Below are positions 35,283-44,178 of a DNA stretch of 51,446 bases, in pieces (position 1 is the first letter of the stretch; the number at the start of each line of letters is the position of its first letter). Source of the DNA: Actinomycetes bacterium (GTDB lineage Bacteria > Actinomycetota > Acidimicrobiia > Acidimicrobiales > Acidimicrobiaceae); NCBI GenBank assembly GCA_021805205.1, contig JAJZFV010000049.1, forward strand, positions 1-51,446, written 5' to 3'. The position numbers were made by a program, and so were the translations under genes. Below the pieces are notes generated by a model. The model ran no database searches. It was not told the origin of the DNA and was given only the letters and a program-made list of their open reading frames with translations.

Positions 35283-36587
35283 TTGAAGGTACTTATAGGG
35301 GGATTTGGTAGAGCTGGAAAGGGTGCTGGCGCACTTTGTCGTGCTTTGGGCTTCGATACGGTGATCTATCAAGACGTGGCTCCGAGTGAAGGCGATCGCA
35401 GGGAGAACCCTGACTTTAGATTCATCGACACCTGCGACAGCGATAGCACCGCCGGGGTCGATCTTGTAGTTGTCTCACCGGGAATATCGCCATCGCATCC
35501 TCTCTTTTCGCTTGGAATTCACGTTGAATCCGAACTCTCCTTTGCACGCCGCTATGTACCGGGTCCAATGGTCGCAATAACTGGCACCAATGGCAAGACC
35601 ACTGTTGCTACTTTGACCCAACGGATGCTCGAGGCTTCGGGGGTAAATAATGGACTATTTGGCAATATCGGCGATCCGCTCTCTAATGCATATGGAAGGC
35701 AATACGAAGCATTTGTCGTTGAAGCCTCCTCTTTTCAACTGGCTTATAGCCAAGATCTCAAGCTAAATGCTGCAGCGATATTAAACTTCGCCCCCGATCA
35801 CCTCGATTGGCACGGAACGGTCGACTCTTACCTCGACGCCAAAGTTAAGATCGCTAGCTTTGTGGCTAACGGTGGAGATACCTTCATCAGCGGTGACTTT
35901 CCTGTGGTGCGTGAGCGCCTCGATGACTATGGATTTTCCTATCATTTACTTCCTGATGAAAGTTACTTCTTCGATGAGGAGCACCTTTTTCTCGCAGATT
36001 CGATCGAGATAGAGTTAGCTGAGTTGGCACGGAGATTCAATCACGATCTAACCAACTTTATCTTTTCGGCGGCCTTGGCCAAAGTTCTTGGGGCAAACGA
36101 CAGTGCTATTCGGCATGTTGTTACAACCTTTGCTGGCCTTGCCCACCGACTCGAGTACGTCGGAGAAGTGATGGAGATCTCGATCTACGACGACTCCAAG
36201 GCCACTACTCCCGACGCCACCGTAAATGACCTTTCCAACTTCTCTCAGGTTGTGGCGATCATGGGGGGGCGAAATAAGGGTATCGATCTCACCCCTCTTC
36301 GGGCTCTAAGCGATCGTTTGATCGGCGTGGTTGCCATTGGAGAGTCGGCACTTGCTATCGCCGAAGTCTTTTCTGTGACCTCGGTACCTGTCGCAATTGA
36401 AAAGGATATGGATGGCGCTGTTGAGCGGGCATTTTCGATGGCTGTTGCTGGTTCGACGATAGCGTTATCCCCTGCGGTGACCTCGTGGGATATGTATAGT
36501 TCCTACGTAGAGCGTGGTAAGGACTTCAAGCGGGCGGTCGCAGCCCTGGCGCGATCTAAGGGCGAAGGACATGTGAGGTTCATCTGA
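35283..36587 (+). CDS. murD: UDP-MurNAc-L-alanine:D-glutamate ligase MurD
   Basis: Adds D-Glu to UDP-MurNAc-L-Ala. It has about 434 residues. Motifs: IGGFGRAGKGAG (UDP-binding N domain), ITGTNGKTTVATL, GNIGDPLS, VEASSFQL, NFAPDHLDWHG and YDDSKATTPDAT. The upstream frame runs back into mraY, but TTG 35283, with GAGGAG at 35271-35276 six bases before it, gives the normal MurD N terminus (MKVLIGGFG). Confidence 0.96.
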   Translation: MKVLIGGFGRAGKGAGALCRALGFDTVIYQDVAPSEGDRRENPDFRFIDTCDSDSTAGVDLVVVSPGISPSHPLFSLGIHVESELSFARRYVPGPMVAITGTNGKTTVATLTQRMLEASGVNNGLFGNIGDPLSNAYGRQYEAFVVEASSFQLAYSQDLKLNAAAILNFAPDHLDWHGTVDSYLDAKVKIASFVANGGDTFISGDFPVVRERLDDYGFSYHLLPDESYFFDEEHLFLADSIEIELAELARRFNHDLTNFIFSAALAKVLGANDSAIRHVVTTFAGLAHRLEYVGEVMEISIYDDSKATTPDATVNDLSNFSQVVAIMGGRNKGIDLTPLRALSDRLIGVVAIGESALAIAEVFSVTSVPVAIEKDMDGAVERAFSMAVAGSTIALSPAVTSWDMYSSYVERGKDFKRAVAALARSKGEGHVRFI

Positions 36588-37918
36588 TGCGCAAGTTCAC
36601 TCTAATAAATGGCCACCTCCAAGATGAAAGAGGTTACAGTCAAGACTCCATCGACCAAGAAGTGGGCGAGGCCAATGATCTATCACAGAGGGAACGAAGG
36701 GTTTCATTTGCGAGCCGGGGTGCTATGGGCAACTTTAGCGACAGAGTAACCGGCAGGCTGGCCGACTATGGCTATGACCGAGAGCTAGTGGATTCTGAAG
36801 TTACCTATGTCGATGGAAATTACGGCTTGCCTCTGCTAGTGCTAATCGGGGTTGTGACGGTGATTGGTGCAGCCATGGTGCTATCTACGACCTTTGCCCC
36901 ATCACTCGCCTCCGCGATCTCGCACTCTCCATTTGCCATCTTTGAAAAGCAGATGGTTTGGCTCATTATTTCGGCTGTGGTCTTCTTCGTGATCTCAAAG
37001 GTTCCAGGTATCTACTTGGCGGCCTTTTTTAGGGCTCCGATCCTCCTAGCTAACGTCTTGCTCCTGGTCGTCTTGGTTCCGGGAATTGGGATCAAAGTCT
37101 CGGGTGCTAGGAGATGGATTGGATTTTCCTTTCTCACCTTTCAACCCTCAGAGTTCGCCAAACTTGCGTTAGTTGGCTTTCTTGCAAGCTTCTTTGCCGC
37201 ACCAGTCAAAGGGCGCGCTACAACGCTTAAGGGGGCTATGCCTGCGATCATAGTCTCAGGGGCAGCTATGGGACTAATCTTGATCGAGCCTGATATGGGA
37301 ACCTCCGTCGTTGTGGGTTTGATCCTAACCTTGATCCTCTTTTTGGTTGGAATGAGGATGAGGTACTTTCTACCCTTCGTCACTGCACTGTTTGTAGGTG
37401 GTCTCTTCTCAGTTACATATACAGCCTATAGACGTAACCGCTTCTTCTCATTCTTGCATCCGTGGCAGAACCGTTTGGGCTACTCCTACCAAGAAGTACA
37501 GGGATTGGTGGCTTTTGCTACCGGTGGTCTCCACGGCGTTGGAGTTGGAGCTGGCATCTCAAAGTGGGGTTATCTTCCCAATGCCCAGACCGACTTTATC
37601 TACGCCATCGTTGGCCAAGAGACCGGCGTTATCGGCGCTGTCATCGTTCTTGTTCTACTACTAGGCCTTGCTGGTTTGATCTTTAGAATCTCCCAACTGG
37701 CACAGGATAGATTTGAATCGATATTTTGTGCTGGTGTTGCGGTCTGGATTGCAGTGCAGACGCTCCTAAACGTCGGAGCCGTTCTTGGAGTACTTCCAGT
37801 TACAGGCGTCCCCCTACCACTGATCTCCTACGGTGGATCTTCGATGGTCTTTTTCATGGTAGCCCTAGGTGTGGTATACAAGGTTGCGCGAAAGACCGAG
37901 AGGCGGGTAAAGGTATAG
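36587..37918 (+). CDS. ftsW: Septal glycosyltransferase FtsW
   Basis: A SEDS-family peptidoglycan polymerase working with FtsI. It has 443 residues: a hydrophilic N-terminal extension of about 80 residues, then about ten membrane helices. Motifs: ARRWIGFSFLTFQPSEFAKL, LILIEPDMGTSVV, QTDFIYAIVGQETG and PLPLISYGGSSMVF. ATG 36587 overlaps the murD stop by one base. In most clusters murG follows directly; here a convergent tryptophanase gene comes next and its stop lies 139 bases away. Confidence 0.97.
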   Translation: MRKFTLINGHLQDERGYSQDSIDQEVGEANDLSQRERRVSFASRGAMGNFSDRVTGRLADYGYDRELVDSEVTYVDGNYGLPLLVLIGVVTVIGAAMVLSTTFAPSLASAISHSPFAIFEKQMVWLIISAVVFFVISKVPGIYLAAFFRAPILLANVLLLVVLVPGIGIKVSGARRWIGFSFLTFQPSEFAKLALVGFLASFFAAPVKGRATTLKGAMPAIIVSGAAMGLILIEPDMGTSVVVGLILTLILFLVGMRMRYFLPFVTALFVGGLFSVTYTAYRRNRFFSFLHPWQNRLGYSYQEVQGLVAFATGGLHGVGVGAGISKWGYLPNAQTDFIYAIVGQETGVIGAVIVLVLLLGLAGLIFRISQLAQDRFESIFCAGVAVWIAVQTLLNVGAVLGVLPVTGVPLPLISYGGSSMVFFMVALGVVYKVARKTERRVKV

Positions 37919-38057
37919 ATCCTTCAAGGGGTTAGTTCGTCGTCGGTGATCTACCTTCGATCTCGAGGTGGCAAAAGAGCAATTCCCCAAGCCCCGAGGC
38001 GAGGGGAGAAATTCAAGTAGTTACAACGTGGTCTAATGGAGGTTCAAATCCTCGTCT

Positions 38058-39434
38058 TTAGCTAATCCACTCAAATTCAGCTGTGAAGTGGCGCAGTTGA
38101 GGAGGAGAGTAGGTGATCTTTAGCCCTCTCAGCTCCTCTCTCTTGTTGTAGACGTTTGTAATCACCTCAATGACATAATCGATATGACTTTGGGTGTAGG
38201 TGCGCCTTGGAATTGCAAGCCTTAGGAGATCCATGGCGGCGGCTCTCTCGCTACCGTCGGGCTGTTGGCCGAACATAACCGTCCCTATTTCACTGGCTCG
38301 GATCCCACCTTCTTCATAGAGGGCGATGGCAAGTGCTTGACCTGGATATTGAAGAGGGGGTATGTGAGGAAGCATCGCCCTAGCGTCGATGTATATGGCG
38401 TGACCCCCAAAGGGTTTTACTAGTGGCACCCCTATTTTGTCTAGAGCTTCGCCGAGGTAGTGGGTGGAAGTTATCCGATAGTTTAAGTAATCCTCCGAGA
38501 TCGCCTCTCGTACTCCTACTGCGAGCGCCTCTAAGTCTCGACCCGCCAAGCCGCCATAGGTTGGAAATCCTTCAGTAAGGATCAGGAGGTTTCGGGCTCC
38601 ATCGGCAAGTTGGTCGGAGTTTAGGGCTAACCAGCCGCCGATGTTGCCCATCGGGTCCTTCTTGGCTGACATCGTCATGCCGTCAGAATATGAAAAGGTC
38701 TCCTTTACGATCTCTTCAATTGAGTGGTCCTTGAACTCTTCCTCTCGCATCTTGACGAAGTAGGAGTTTTCAGCGAAGCGGCATCCATCTATTATCAATG
38801 GGATTCCATAGGAGTGGGCCACTTGTGCTACCTCACGAACGTTGGCAATAGATACCGGTTGGCCTCCACCGGAGTTATTTGTAATGGTTAGCATTACGAG
38901 GGGAACATTCTCCGGTCCAACTCTCTCGATCTCGCCTCTAAGCGCAGCTACATCCATATTGCCTTTGAATGGGTGGATCGTCGCAGGGTTACGCCCCTCT
39001 TCGATCAAAAGGTCTACAGCGTTAGCTCCGACGTACTCGATATTGGCTCTAGTAGTGTCGAAGTGGGTGTTGGAAAAGATGTAGTCGCCTGCCTTTAGGG
39101 CGCTGCCAAAGAGGATCTTCTCGGCTGCCCGCCCCTGGTGCGTCGGGATGATGTGCTTGTAGTCGAAGAGGGACTGTACTGCCTCTTTGAAGAGTGCAAA
39201 CGAGGGGGATCCAGCATATGACTCGTCCCCGTGTTGAATTGCAGCCCATTGATCTCTGCTCATGGCTCCAGTGCCAGAGTCGGTCAATAGATCGATGATT
39301 ACGTCTTTAGCTGAGAGCGAGAAGACATTTAGCCGAACTTCTTTGATATATCGCTGACGCTCTTGTTTGGTGGTGAGGCGGATCGGTTCTACCGAGTGGA
39401 TGCGAAACGGTTCGAAGATGGTTTTGTAAGTCAC
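38058..39434 (-). CDS. tnaA: Tryptophanase (tryptophan indole-lyase)
   Basis: A PLP beta-eliminating lyase converting L-tryptophan to indole, pyruvate and ammonia; 458 residues, close to the E. coli enzyme. Shared blocks: DLLTDSGTGAMS, IPTHQGRAAEKI, SNTHFDTTRA, TITNNSGGGQPVS, RFAENSYFVKMREEEFKD, MSAKKDPMG (PLP Lys about 259), EGFPTYGGL and AIPRRTYTQSH. IRASEIG and the Asp in HFDTT favour tryptophanase over tyrosine phenol-lyase, which has MERG and a Thr there. The start is GTG 39434. It lies on the opposite strand inside the cell-wall cluster, between ftsW and murG, an unusual place that suggests insertion. Confidence 0.95.
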   Translation of the reverse strand: MTYKTIFEPFRIHSVEPIRLTTKQERQRYIKEVRLNVFSLSAKDVIIDLLTDSGTGAMSRDQWAAIQHGDESYAGSPSFALFKEAVQSLFDYKHIIPTHQGRAAEKILFGSALKAGDYIFSNTHFDTTRANIEYVGANAVDLLIEEGRNPATIHPFKGNMDVAALRGEIERVGPENVPLVMLTITNNSGGGQPVSIANVREVAQVAHSYGIPLIIDGCRFAENSYFVKMREEEFKDHSIEEIVKETFSYSDGMTMSAKKDPMGNIGGWLALNSDQLADGARNLLILTEGFPTYGGLAGRDLEALAVGVREAISEDYLNYRITSTHYLGEALDKIGVPLVKPFGGHAIYIDARAMLPHIPPLQYPGQALAIALYEEGGIRASEIGTVMFGQQPDGSERAAAMDLLRLAIPRRTYTQSHIDYVIEVITNVYNKREELRGLKITYSPPQLRHFTAEFEWIS

Positions 39435-39461
39435 AACTTCGATGTTATCTCTGATGATCGC

Positions 39462-39512
39462 TTAGATCCAATATCTAAGTATCAACACAGCTCTTTGGAG
39501 TATCCTGCTCAT
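39462..39512 (-). CDS. Candidate 16-residue leader peptide upstream of tnaA
   Basis: A short minus-strand frame, ATG 39512 to TAA 39462-39464, encodes MSRILQRAVLILRYWI, with one Trp as the second-last residue. GAGGG lies three bases before the ATG. The stop is 27 bases upstream of the tnaA start. In E. coli a Trp-containing leader peptide (TnaC) controls tnaA by ribosome stalling. This frame lacks the TnaC pattern of Trp, Asp and a final Pro, so it could be chance. The initiation region folds into an 8-bp hairpin (TGCTCATC/GATGAGCA, 39506-39528) with the GAGGG in the loop. Confidence 0.35.
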   Translation of the reverse strand: MSRILQRAVLILRYWI

Positions 39513-39545
39513 CTGCCCTCGATGAGCATCCTCTTGGAGGTTTTT
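39506..39545 (+). promoter_or_regulatory. Tandem hairpins plus T-run between tnaA and murG
   Basis: On the plus strand an 8-bp stem (TGCTCATC/GATGAGCA) is followed by a short CCTC/GAGG hairpin and TTTTT at 39541-39545, so it could act as a weak terminator for rightward transcripts entering from antisense tnaA. On the minus strand the first stem covers the candidate leader peptide start. The rest of 39546-39820 holds no gene and presumably carries a promoter for murG and the genes after it. Confidence 0.35.
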
Positions 39546-39820
39546 CTCCTACTCTTTTGACTACAAATACTATGAAGCGGATCTGAAGATCGCCTTCGCA
39601 GCTATCCTTCATTTCTCCACCTGCGGCTATTTCGTAGCCAAATATCGAGTTTATGCCCTCTCTGTTGAGCCATTGGGATCACTTTAGATAGATCTAAAAG
39701 GATATCGATGCTAAACAGGACGCTTGCTATCGCAAGTGGTGGTAACCGTGATGCCAATTTGGCCAGCCTTGACCTAATAGGATGGGTGCCATCTATGGTA
39801 GATCGACGGCGAAGGTAGGT

Positions 39821-40927
39821 TTGAGGGTGATTTTGATTGCCGCAGCAGGAACGGGCGGGCATATATATCCGGCACTAGCCGTAGCGGAGGCACTGGAGGC
39901 AAAGGGGGTCTCTAGTGAACAGATCGCATTTATCACCTCTTCGCGACCGATTGAGGATCGTATATTTTCCGATACCCGATATCGCAGAGTAGCGCTATCG
40001 ATTGGTGGCCTTACTGGAGGATCAATCGATAAAGTCCTGGGGTTGATAAAGATCACATGGGCTGCCTTGACCCTGGGTAAAAAATTAAAGTTGTCTGGCG
40101 TTGAAGAGCCTCAGGTATTAATTATGTTCGGTGGTTATATCTCAGCGGTTGCGAGGGTTGGACTATTATTCAAAGTCAATGACGTAGTTGTCGTGGAGAC
40201 TAACTCAGTGATGGGTCGGGCAAATAGGTTCTTTCGCATCGGTGCTAAAGCTACCTTCAATGCATTTTCATCCAAAAATAAAAGTAGTGGCGTTCCCCTT
40301 CGAAGGTCCGCTCTTGAAGCTCTTAGTGCCGATACGGCCGATCGCAATGCAATCATCTCTACCATTTCCGATACCGCCGACCCCTACGACCGTTTCATCG
40401 TGGCCTTTGGTGGTTCACTTGGGGCTCGTACCATTAATCAGTCGGTGCTGGCGCTAGTTGAATCGGGTGATGTCGGCGGTGGCGGATCGACCTTGGTCTA
40501 TCTGGTAGTTGGACAGAGGGACTTCGCACAGTTTGTCGCCTCCCGAAAGTTTCCACTAAATGTAGATGGAGTAACCCTTTCAATCGCGGAGTACGACAAT
40601 GATCTGATAGAAAAGTTGAAGGTCGCCGACGTCGTCATTTCGCGGGCAGGATCAAATACGGTAGCTGAGTTGGCAGCTCTCGGTAAGGCGGCAGTTTTAA
40701 TTCCACTTCCAAACTCTCCCAACGATCATCAAACGAAGAATGCACTGTGGTACCTCGAAAATGGACGGGGTGTGGTACTAGTCGATAGTGAGGTCAACTC
40801 CACAAACTTGAGGCGCGCCATAAGCAGTGCGCTTGGGAGGGCGGTTGAAGAGCTAGGTAAGTTTGATGAAGTAGATGCGGCAAGTAAAATCTCGGTAGCG
40901 GTCCTCTCCCTCATTGAGAGTCTCTAG
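39821..40927 (+). CDS. murG: Lipid II-forming GlcNAc transferase MurG
   Basis: Transfers GlcNAc to lipid I on the cytoplasmic membrane face. It has about 368 residues. Motifs: the G-loop AAAGTGGHIYPALAVAEAL at the N terminus, FGGYISAVARVG, FGGSLGARTINQ and SRAGSNTVAELAALGKAAVL with LPNSPNDHQTKNA. The frame is open to 39782, but TTG 39821 or GTG 39827, both behind AAGGTAGG, give the typical N terminus. It starts a new rightward run after the divergent tnaA, so it needs its own promoter. Confidence 0.96.
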   Translation: MRVILIAAAGTGGHIYPALAVAEALEAKGVSSEQIAFITSSRPIEDRIFSDTRYRRVALSIGGLTGGSIDKVLGLIKITWAALTLGKKLKLSGVEEPQVLIMFGGYISAVARVGLLFKVNDVVVVETNSVMGRANRFFRIGAKATFNAFSSKNKSSGVPLRRSALEALSADTADRNAIISTISDTADPYDRFIVAFGGSLGARTINQSVLALVESGDVGGGGSTLVYLVVGQRDFAQFVASRKFPLNVDGVTLSIAEYDNDLIEKLKVADVVISRAGSNTVAELAALGKAAVLIPLPNSPNDHQTKNALWYLENGRGVVLVDSEVNSTNLRRAISSALGRAVEELGKFDEVDAASKISVAVLSLIESL

Positions 40928-40998
40928 TCGGGACTAGATCGACCTCAAAGCCAAATACCACCAGTGGTAGTGGTTTGATGTAACTCGAAAGGCATGGT

Positions 40999-42387
40999 AT
41001 GTCCCAAATTGATCTAGAACAACTCTCCCACGTTCACATAGTTGGCGTGGGTGGAGCTGGAATGTCAGCTATAGCGATCATCTTATCGGAGCGACAGATC
41101 CACGTCTCAGGCTCGGACTTAAAGGCCTCATCGGCGTTTGAGCGCCTCAGGGGTTATGGGGTTGACCTTTACGTTGGCCACCTCAGCGAAAACATAGATG
41201 GTGCAGATCTGGTCCTAATCTCATCTGCAATTCGCTCTAGCAACGTTGAGGTGGCAGCTGCACACGCTAGATCGATACCGGTCATAGATCGACGGGCCTT
41301 CTTCTCCACATTGATGCAAGGGAAGAAGCCGTTGGCGGTCGCCGGAACCCACGGCAAGACAACAACTACCTCAATGCTCGCTCTGGCCTTGATCAAGGCG
41401 GGCCTTGAGCCCTCCTATATCATCGGTGGGGAGTTGAACGAGACCGGGACTTCGGCAGCCTATGGTGATGGAGAATACTTCGTAGTGGAGGCCGACGAAT
41501 CCGATAAGAGCTTCCTCGGCCTTGGCGCCTATGGAGTTATAGTCAATAATATTGAACCAGACCATCTAGAGAACTATCGAGACTACGCCGATCAGCGGGA
41601 TCACTTCGCAACTTTTGTAAAAGCAGCTCCTGGTCCGAAGGTGATCGGTCGTTACCTAGGTGACACTGACTCCCTCTCGGGCGACGGTATAGTCTCCTTT
41701 TCTGATCGAGCCGGAACAGATTATGTTGCTAGGGTCCTCTCGATCGAGGAGGGAAACCTTGCCTATTCGGTGACTGCCCCTGACGGAACTTTCGTGGAGT
41801 CTACTTTAATGATTCCGGGACGACATAATGTGATGAACGCTACGGCGGCGATCGCCATGGCCCATCAAATCGGTGTTCCAATGGAGACCTCCGCGAGTGC
41901 AATCTCTAACTTCCTCGGGGTAGCTAGGCGCTATCAATTGAAGGGTGAATTTAACGGAGCCCTCATAGTCGACGACTACGCCCACCTCCCTTCGGAGATC
42001 GACGCCACGATCGAGGCGACTCGAATGCGTTATCCCCATCGCAGGGTAGTAGCTGTCTTTCAGCCCCACCGATTCTCTCGAACTCAGCGCCTCTCCTTGG
42101 ACTTCGCAAGGTCTTTGTCGGCGGCTGATGTGGTGGTTGTTACCGACGTATATACCGCTGGAGAGGCTTCGATCCCAGGTGTTAGTGGAGAGTTGATCGC
42201 AGTTGAGCTAAATGGTAACTATCCAGATGTAGATGTGATGTATCACCCATCTCGTAGCGACCTCGCCGATATAGTGGCGCCTTTAATCGAAGAGGGCGAC
42301 ATAGTGCTGACCCTTGGGGCTGGCGATATTACATCCCTCTACAACGAGATCGTTTCGATTGAAGCCAGGGGAGGATACCGAGGTTGA
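40999..42387 (+). CDS. murC: UDP-MurNAc:L-alanine ligase MurC
   Basis: Adds L-Ala to UDP-MurNAc. It has 462 residues. Motifs: HIVGVGGAGMSAIA (UDP-binding loop), VAGTHGKTTTTSML (ATP loop), VEADESDKSF, NNIEPDHLENY, GVARRYQLKGE, VDDYAHLPSEI and FQPHRFSRTQRL. The start is ATG 40999. Its stop is four bases before the preferred murB start. Confidence 0.98.
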   Translation: MSQIDLEQLSHVHIVGVGGAGMSAIAIILSERQIHVSGSDLKASSAFERLRGYGVDLYVGHLSENIDGADLVLISSAIRSSNVEVAAAHARSIPVIDRRAFFSTLMQGKKPLAVAGTHGKTTTTSMLALALIKAGLEPSYIIGGELNETGTSAAYGDGEYFVVEADESDKSFLGLGAYGVIVNNIEPDHLENYRDYADQRDHFATFVKAAPGPKVIGRYLGDTDSLSGDGIVSFSDRAGTDYVARVLSIEEGNLAYSVTAPDGTFVESTLMIPGRHNVMNATAAIAMAHQIGVPMETSASAISNFLGVARRYQLKGEFNGALIVDDYAHLPSEIDATIEATRMRYPHRRVVAVFQPHRFSRTQRLSLDFARSLSAADVVVVTDVYTAGEASIPGVSGELIAVELNGNYPDVDVMYHPSRSDLADIVAPLIEEGDIVLTLGAGDITSLYNEIVSIEARGGYRG

Positions 42388-42391
42388 TCAA

Positions 42392-43324
42392 ATGATGAAT
42401 GAGTTAGAGGTTGTACTTACTGATCTCGGTCTAAATTTCGCAAATGATCGAAGCCTCAGGAGTCGAACCACTTACAAGGTAGGTGGTAGTGCCACTTGCA
42501 TCGTCAGAATCGAAAGCGATAACGATCTGGTTTTGCTGAGCCAAATTGTACCCGATCTAGATCATGGACTGTTGGTGATTGGAAATGGATCAAACCTCCT
42601 AGTCGCCGATGGCCAATTGTCGATAGTGGCAGTGGTACTGGGCGAGAAGTACAAGCAGGTTGAGGTAAACGATACGACGATAGATGCGGGAGCACTCATC
42701 TCCTTGCCGATTTTAGCGCGCCAAGTAGCCGCTAGGGGGGTTACTGGCCTGGAGTGGGCAGTTGGCGTTCCCGGAACCTTGGGCGGGGCGGTAAAGATGA
42801 ATGCCGGTGGCCATGGTTCTCAAACTGCCGATTCATTGATCGAAGCTCGTGTATTCGACCTCATTTCAGGAGAATTTACTACTCGGCCAACGTCGCAATT
42901 TGAATTTGGATACAGGAGGTCAAACCTCGCCTCGAGCCACGTCGTAGTGAGTGCGAAGTTGGCATCTTCTGGACAAGATGATCCCGAGAAGATCAAAGCC
43001 CGCCTCTCCGATATCGTTACTTGGAGGCGCGAGCATCAGCCTGGAGGACAAAACGCGGGAAGTGTCTTCGTTAATCCTCCTGGTGATTCGGCCGGGAGAC
43101 TGATTGAGGCCGCTGGAGCAAAGTCGATGCGTATCGGTGGTGCCGAGGTCTCCCCAAAACACGCAAATTTTATACAAGCCGACCCTGACGCCAAAGCTAG
43201 TGACGTAATTTCCCTTATGGCATCGGTGAGAGACCTGGTTTTAGGCAAGTTTGGAGTAAGGCTATTTACCGAAATAAAGCTGGTCGGATTTGCAGACACT
43301 TATGGATTGCCGAGTGGCACATGA
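42392..43324 (+). CDS. murB: UDP-N-acetylenolpyruvoylglucosamine reductase MurB
   Basis: A FAD- and NADPH-dependent reductase making UDP-MurNAc. It has about 310 residues. Motifs: TTYKVGGSA, IGNGSNLLVAD, VGVPGTLGGAVKMNAGG, FGYRRSN, the catalytic Ser in NAGSVFVNP, and the C-terminal LFTEIKLVG Glu. The frame is open back into murC, but ATG 42392, eight bases after GAGG, fits best. It overlaps ftsQ by four bases (ATGA). Confidence 0.96.
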   Translation: MMNELEVVLTDLGLNFANDRSLRSRTTYKVGGSATCIVRIESDNDLVLLSQIVPDLDHGLLVIGNGSNLLVADGQLSIVAVVLGEKYKQVEVNDTTIDAGALISLPILARQVAARGVTGLEWAVGVPGTLGGAVKMNAGGHGSQTADSLIEARVFDLISGEFTTRPTSQFEFGYRRSNLASSHVVVSAKLASSGQDDPEKIKARLSDIVTWRREHQPGGQNAGSVFVNPPGDSAGRLIEAAGAKSMRIGGAEVSPKHANFIQADPDAKASDVISLMASVRDLVLGKFGVRLFTEIKLVGFADTYGLPSGT

Positions 43325-44178
43325 AGGTTCGAGTTGGACGTAGAGGGCAAAGTGGCCACGATGATGGAGGCTTCGACGGTGGCGTAATAGCAAATTTCGC
43401 TGGAACAAAGAGGCGCCTAAGTCGTCGACAGGTCACTCTGGTGGTGATGACGATATTTGTGGTCTTGATTGCTTTACTGATTGGAACCTTGGTCAACTCT
43501 TCGTTATTTGCCATATCAAAGGTGCGGATCGTGATACAAGGAAAATTGGTATCAAGGGCCGAGGTATTGAGTTTTACCGATGCCATTAAAGGATCTAATT
43601 ACTTTAACGTTGACGTTGGCAAGATTGCTAGGAACTTCGACACCGATCCAAATATCGGAGCCGCAACTGTAACTAAGACCTTTCCCAACACTGTCACCAT
43701 TGATTTGGTGTCAGCTAAAGCTTCCTACGATGTTCTCACTAACTTCACTACTCTATCTCGGGTTGCATTGAATGGAAGAGGTCAACCCCTAGCTGGTGTC
43801 TCCCCTCCGGTTGCATTGCCGATCATATGTAGCTCTCGAGCGCAGGTCTTCACAGATAGTGCTACGGACTTTAGCTGTTCGCCGATGACCAAGGTGGCCG
43901 ATGTCCAAGTTGTGTTGGGACGCATCTCTTCCATCATTTCAAGCTGGTCCCTGTCTCAGTCAAAGATTCTATCGATCTATGTTTTCAACGGATATGGAGT
44001 TGGAGTGGAGGATTCACGGGGTGATCTGATCTACTACGCCGACGCCAATTCGGTTGCTAACTCTTCTGCGGTTCTGGCAAGAATTTTCTCGACCTCTCAA
44101 CTTCCGCGCCCATTTTTGATCGACCTCTCCAACTTGAAGTCCCCCTTTTATCTCTCGGTCCCGGCTTTCAAGGGGTAA
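43321..44178 (+). CDS. ftsQ: Cell-division protein FtsQ
   Basis: A single-pass divisome scaffold of 285 residues: a basic cytoplasmic tail (about 1-38), a membrane helix (about 39-61), a POTRA domain (about 66-136, starting FAISKVRIVIQGK and including NTVTIDLVSAKA) and an FtsQ-type beta domain to the end. ATG 43321 overlaps the murB stop. Assignment rests on domain layout and the position before ftsZ. Confidence 0.92.
   Translation: MKVRVGRRGQSGHDDGGFDGGVIANFAGTKRRLSRRQVTLVVMTIFVVLIALLIGTLVNSSLFAISKVRIVIQGKLVSRAEVLSFTDAIKGSNYFNVDVGKIARNFDTDPNIGAATVTKTFPNTVTIDLVSAKASYDVLTNFTTLSRVALNGRGQPLAGVSPPVALPIICSSRAQVFTDSATDFSCSPMTKVADVQVVLGRISSIISSWSLSQSKILSIYVFNGYGVGVEDSRGDLIYYADANSVANSSAVLARIFSTSQLPRPFLIDLSNLKSPFYLSVPAFKG

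Noticed and set aside
38030..38062. tRNA-like T-arm (GAGGTTCAAATCCTC) next to the tnaA stop
   Set aside because: No matching acceptor, D or anticodon stems can be built in the flanking 80 bases, and the fifth T-stem pair fails. At most a tRNA fragment or chance.
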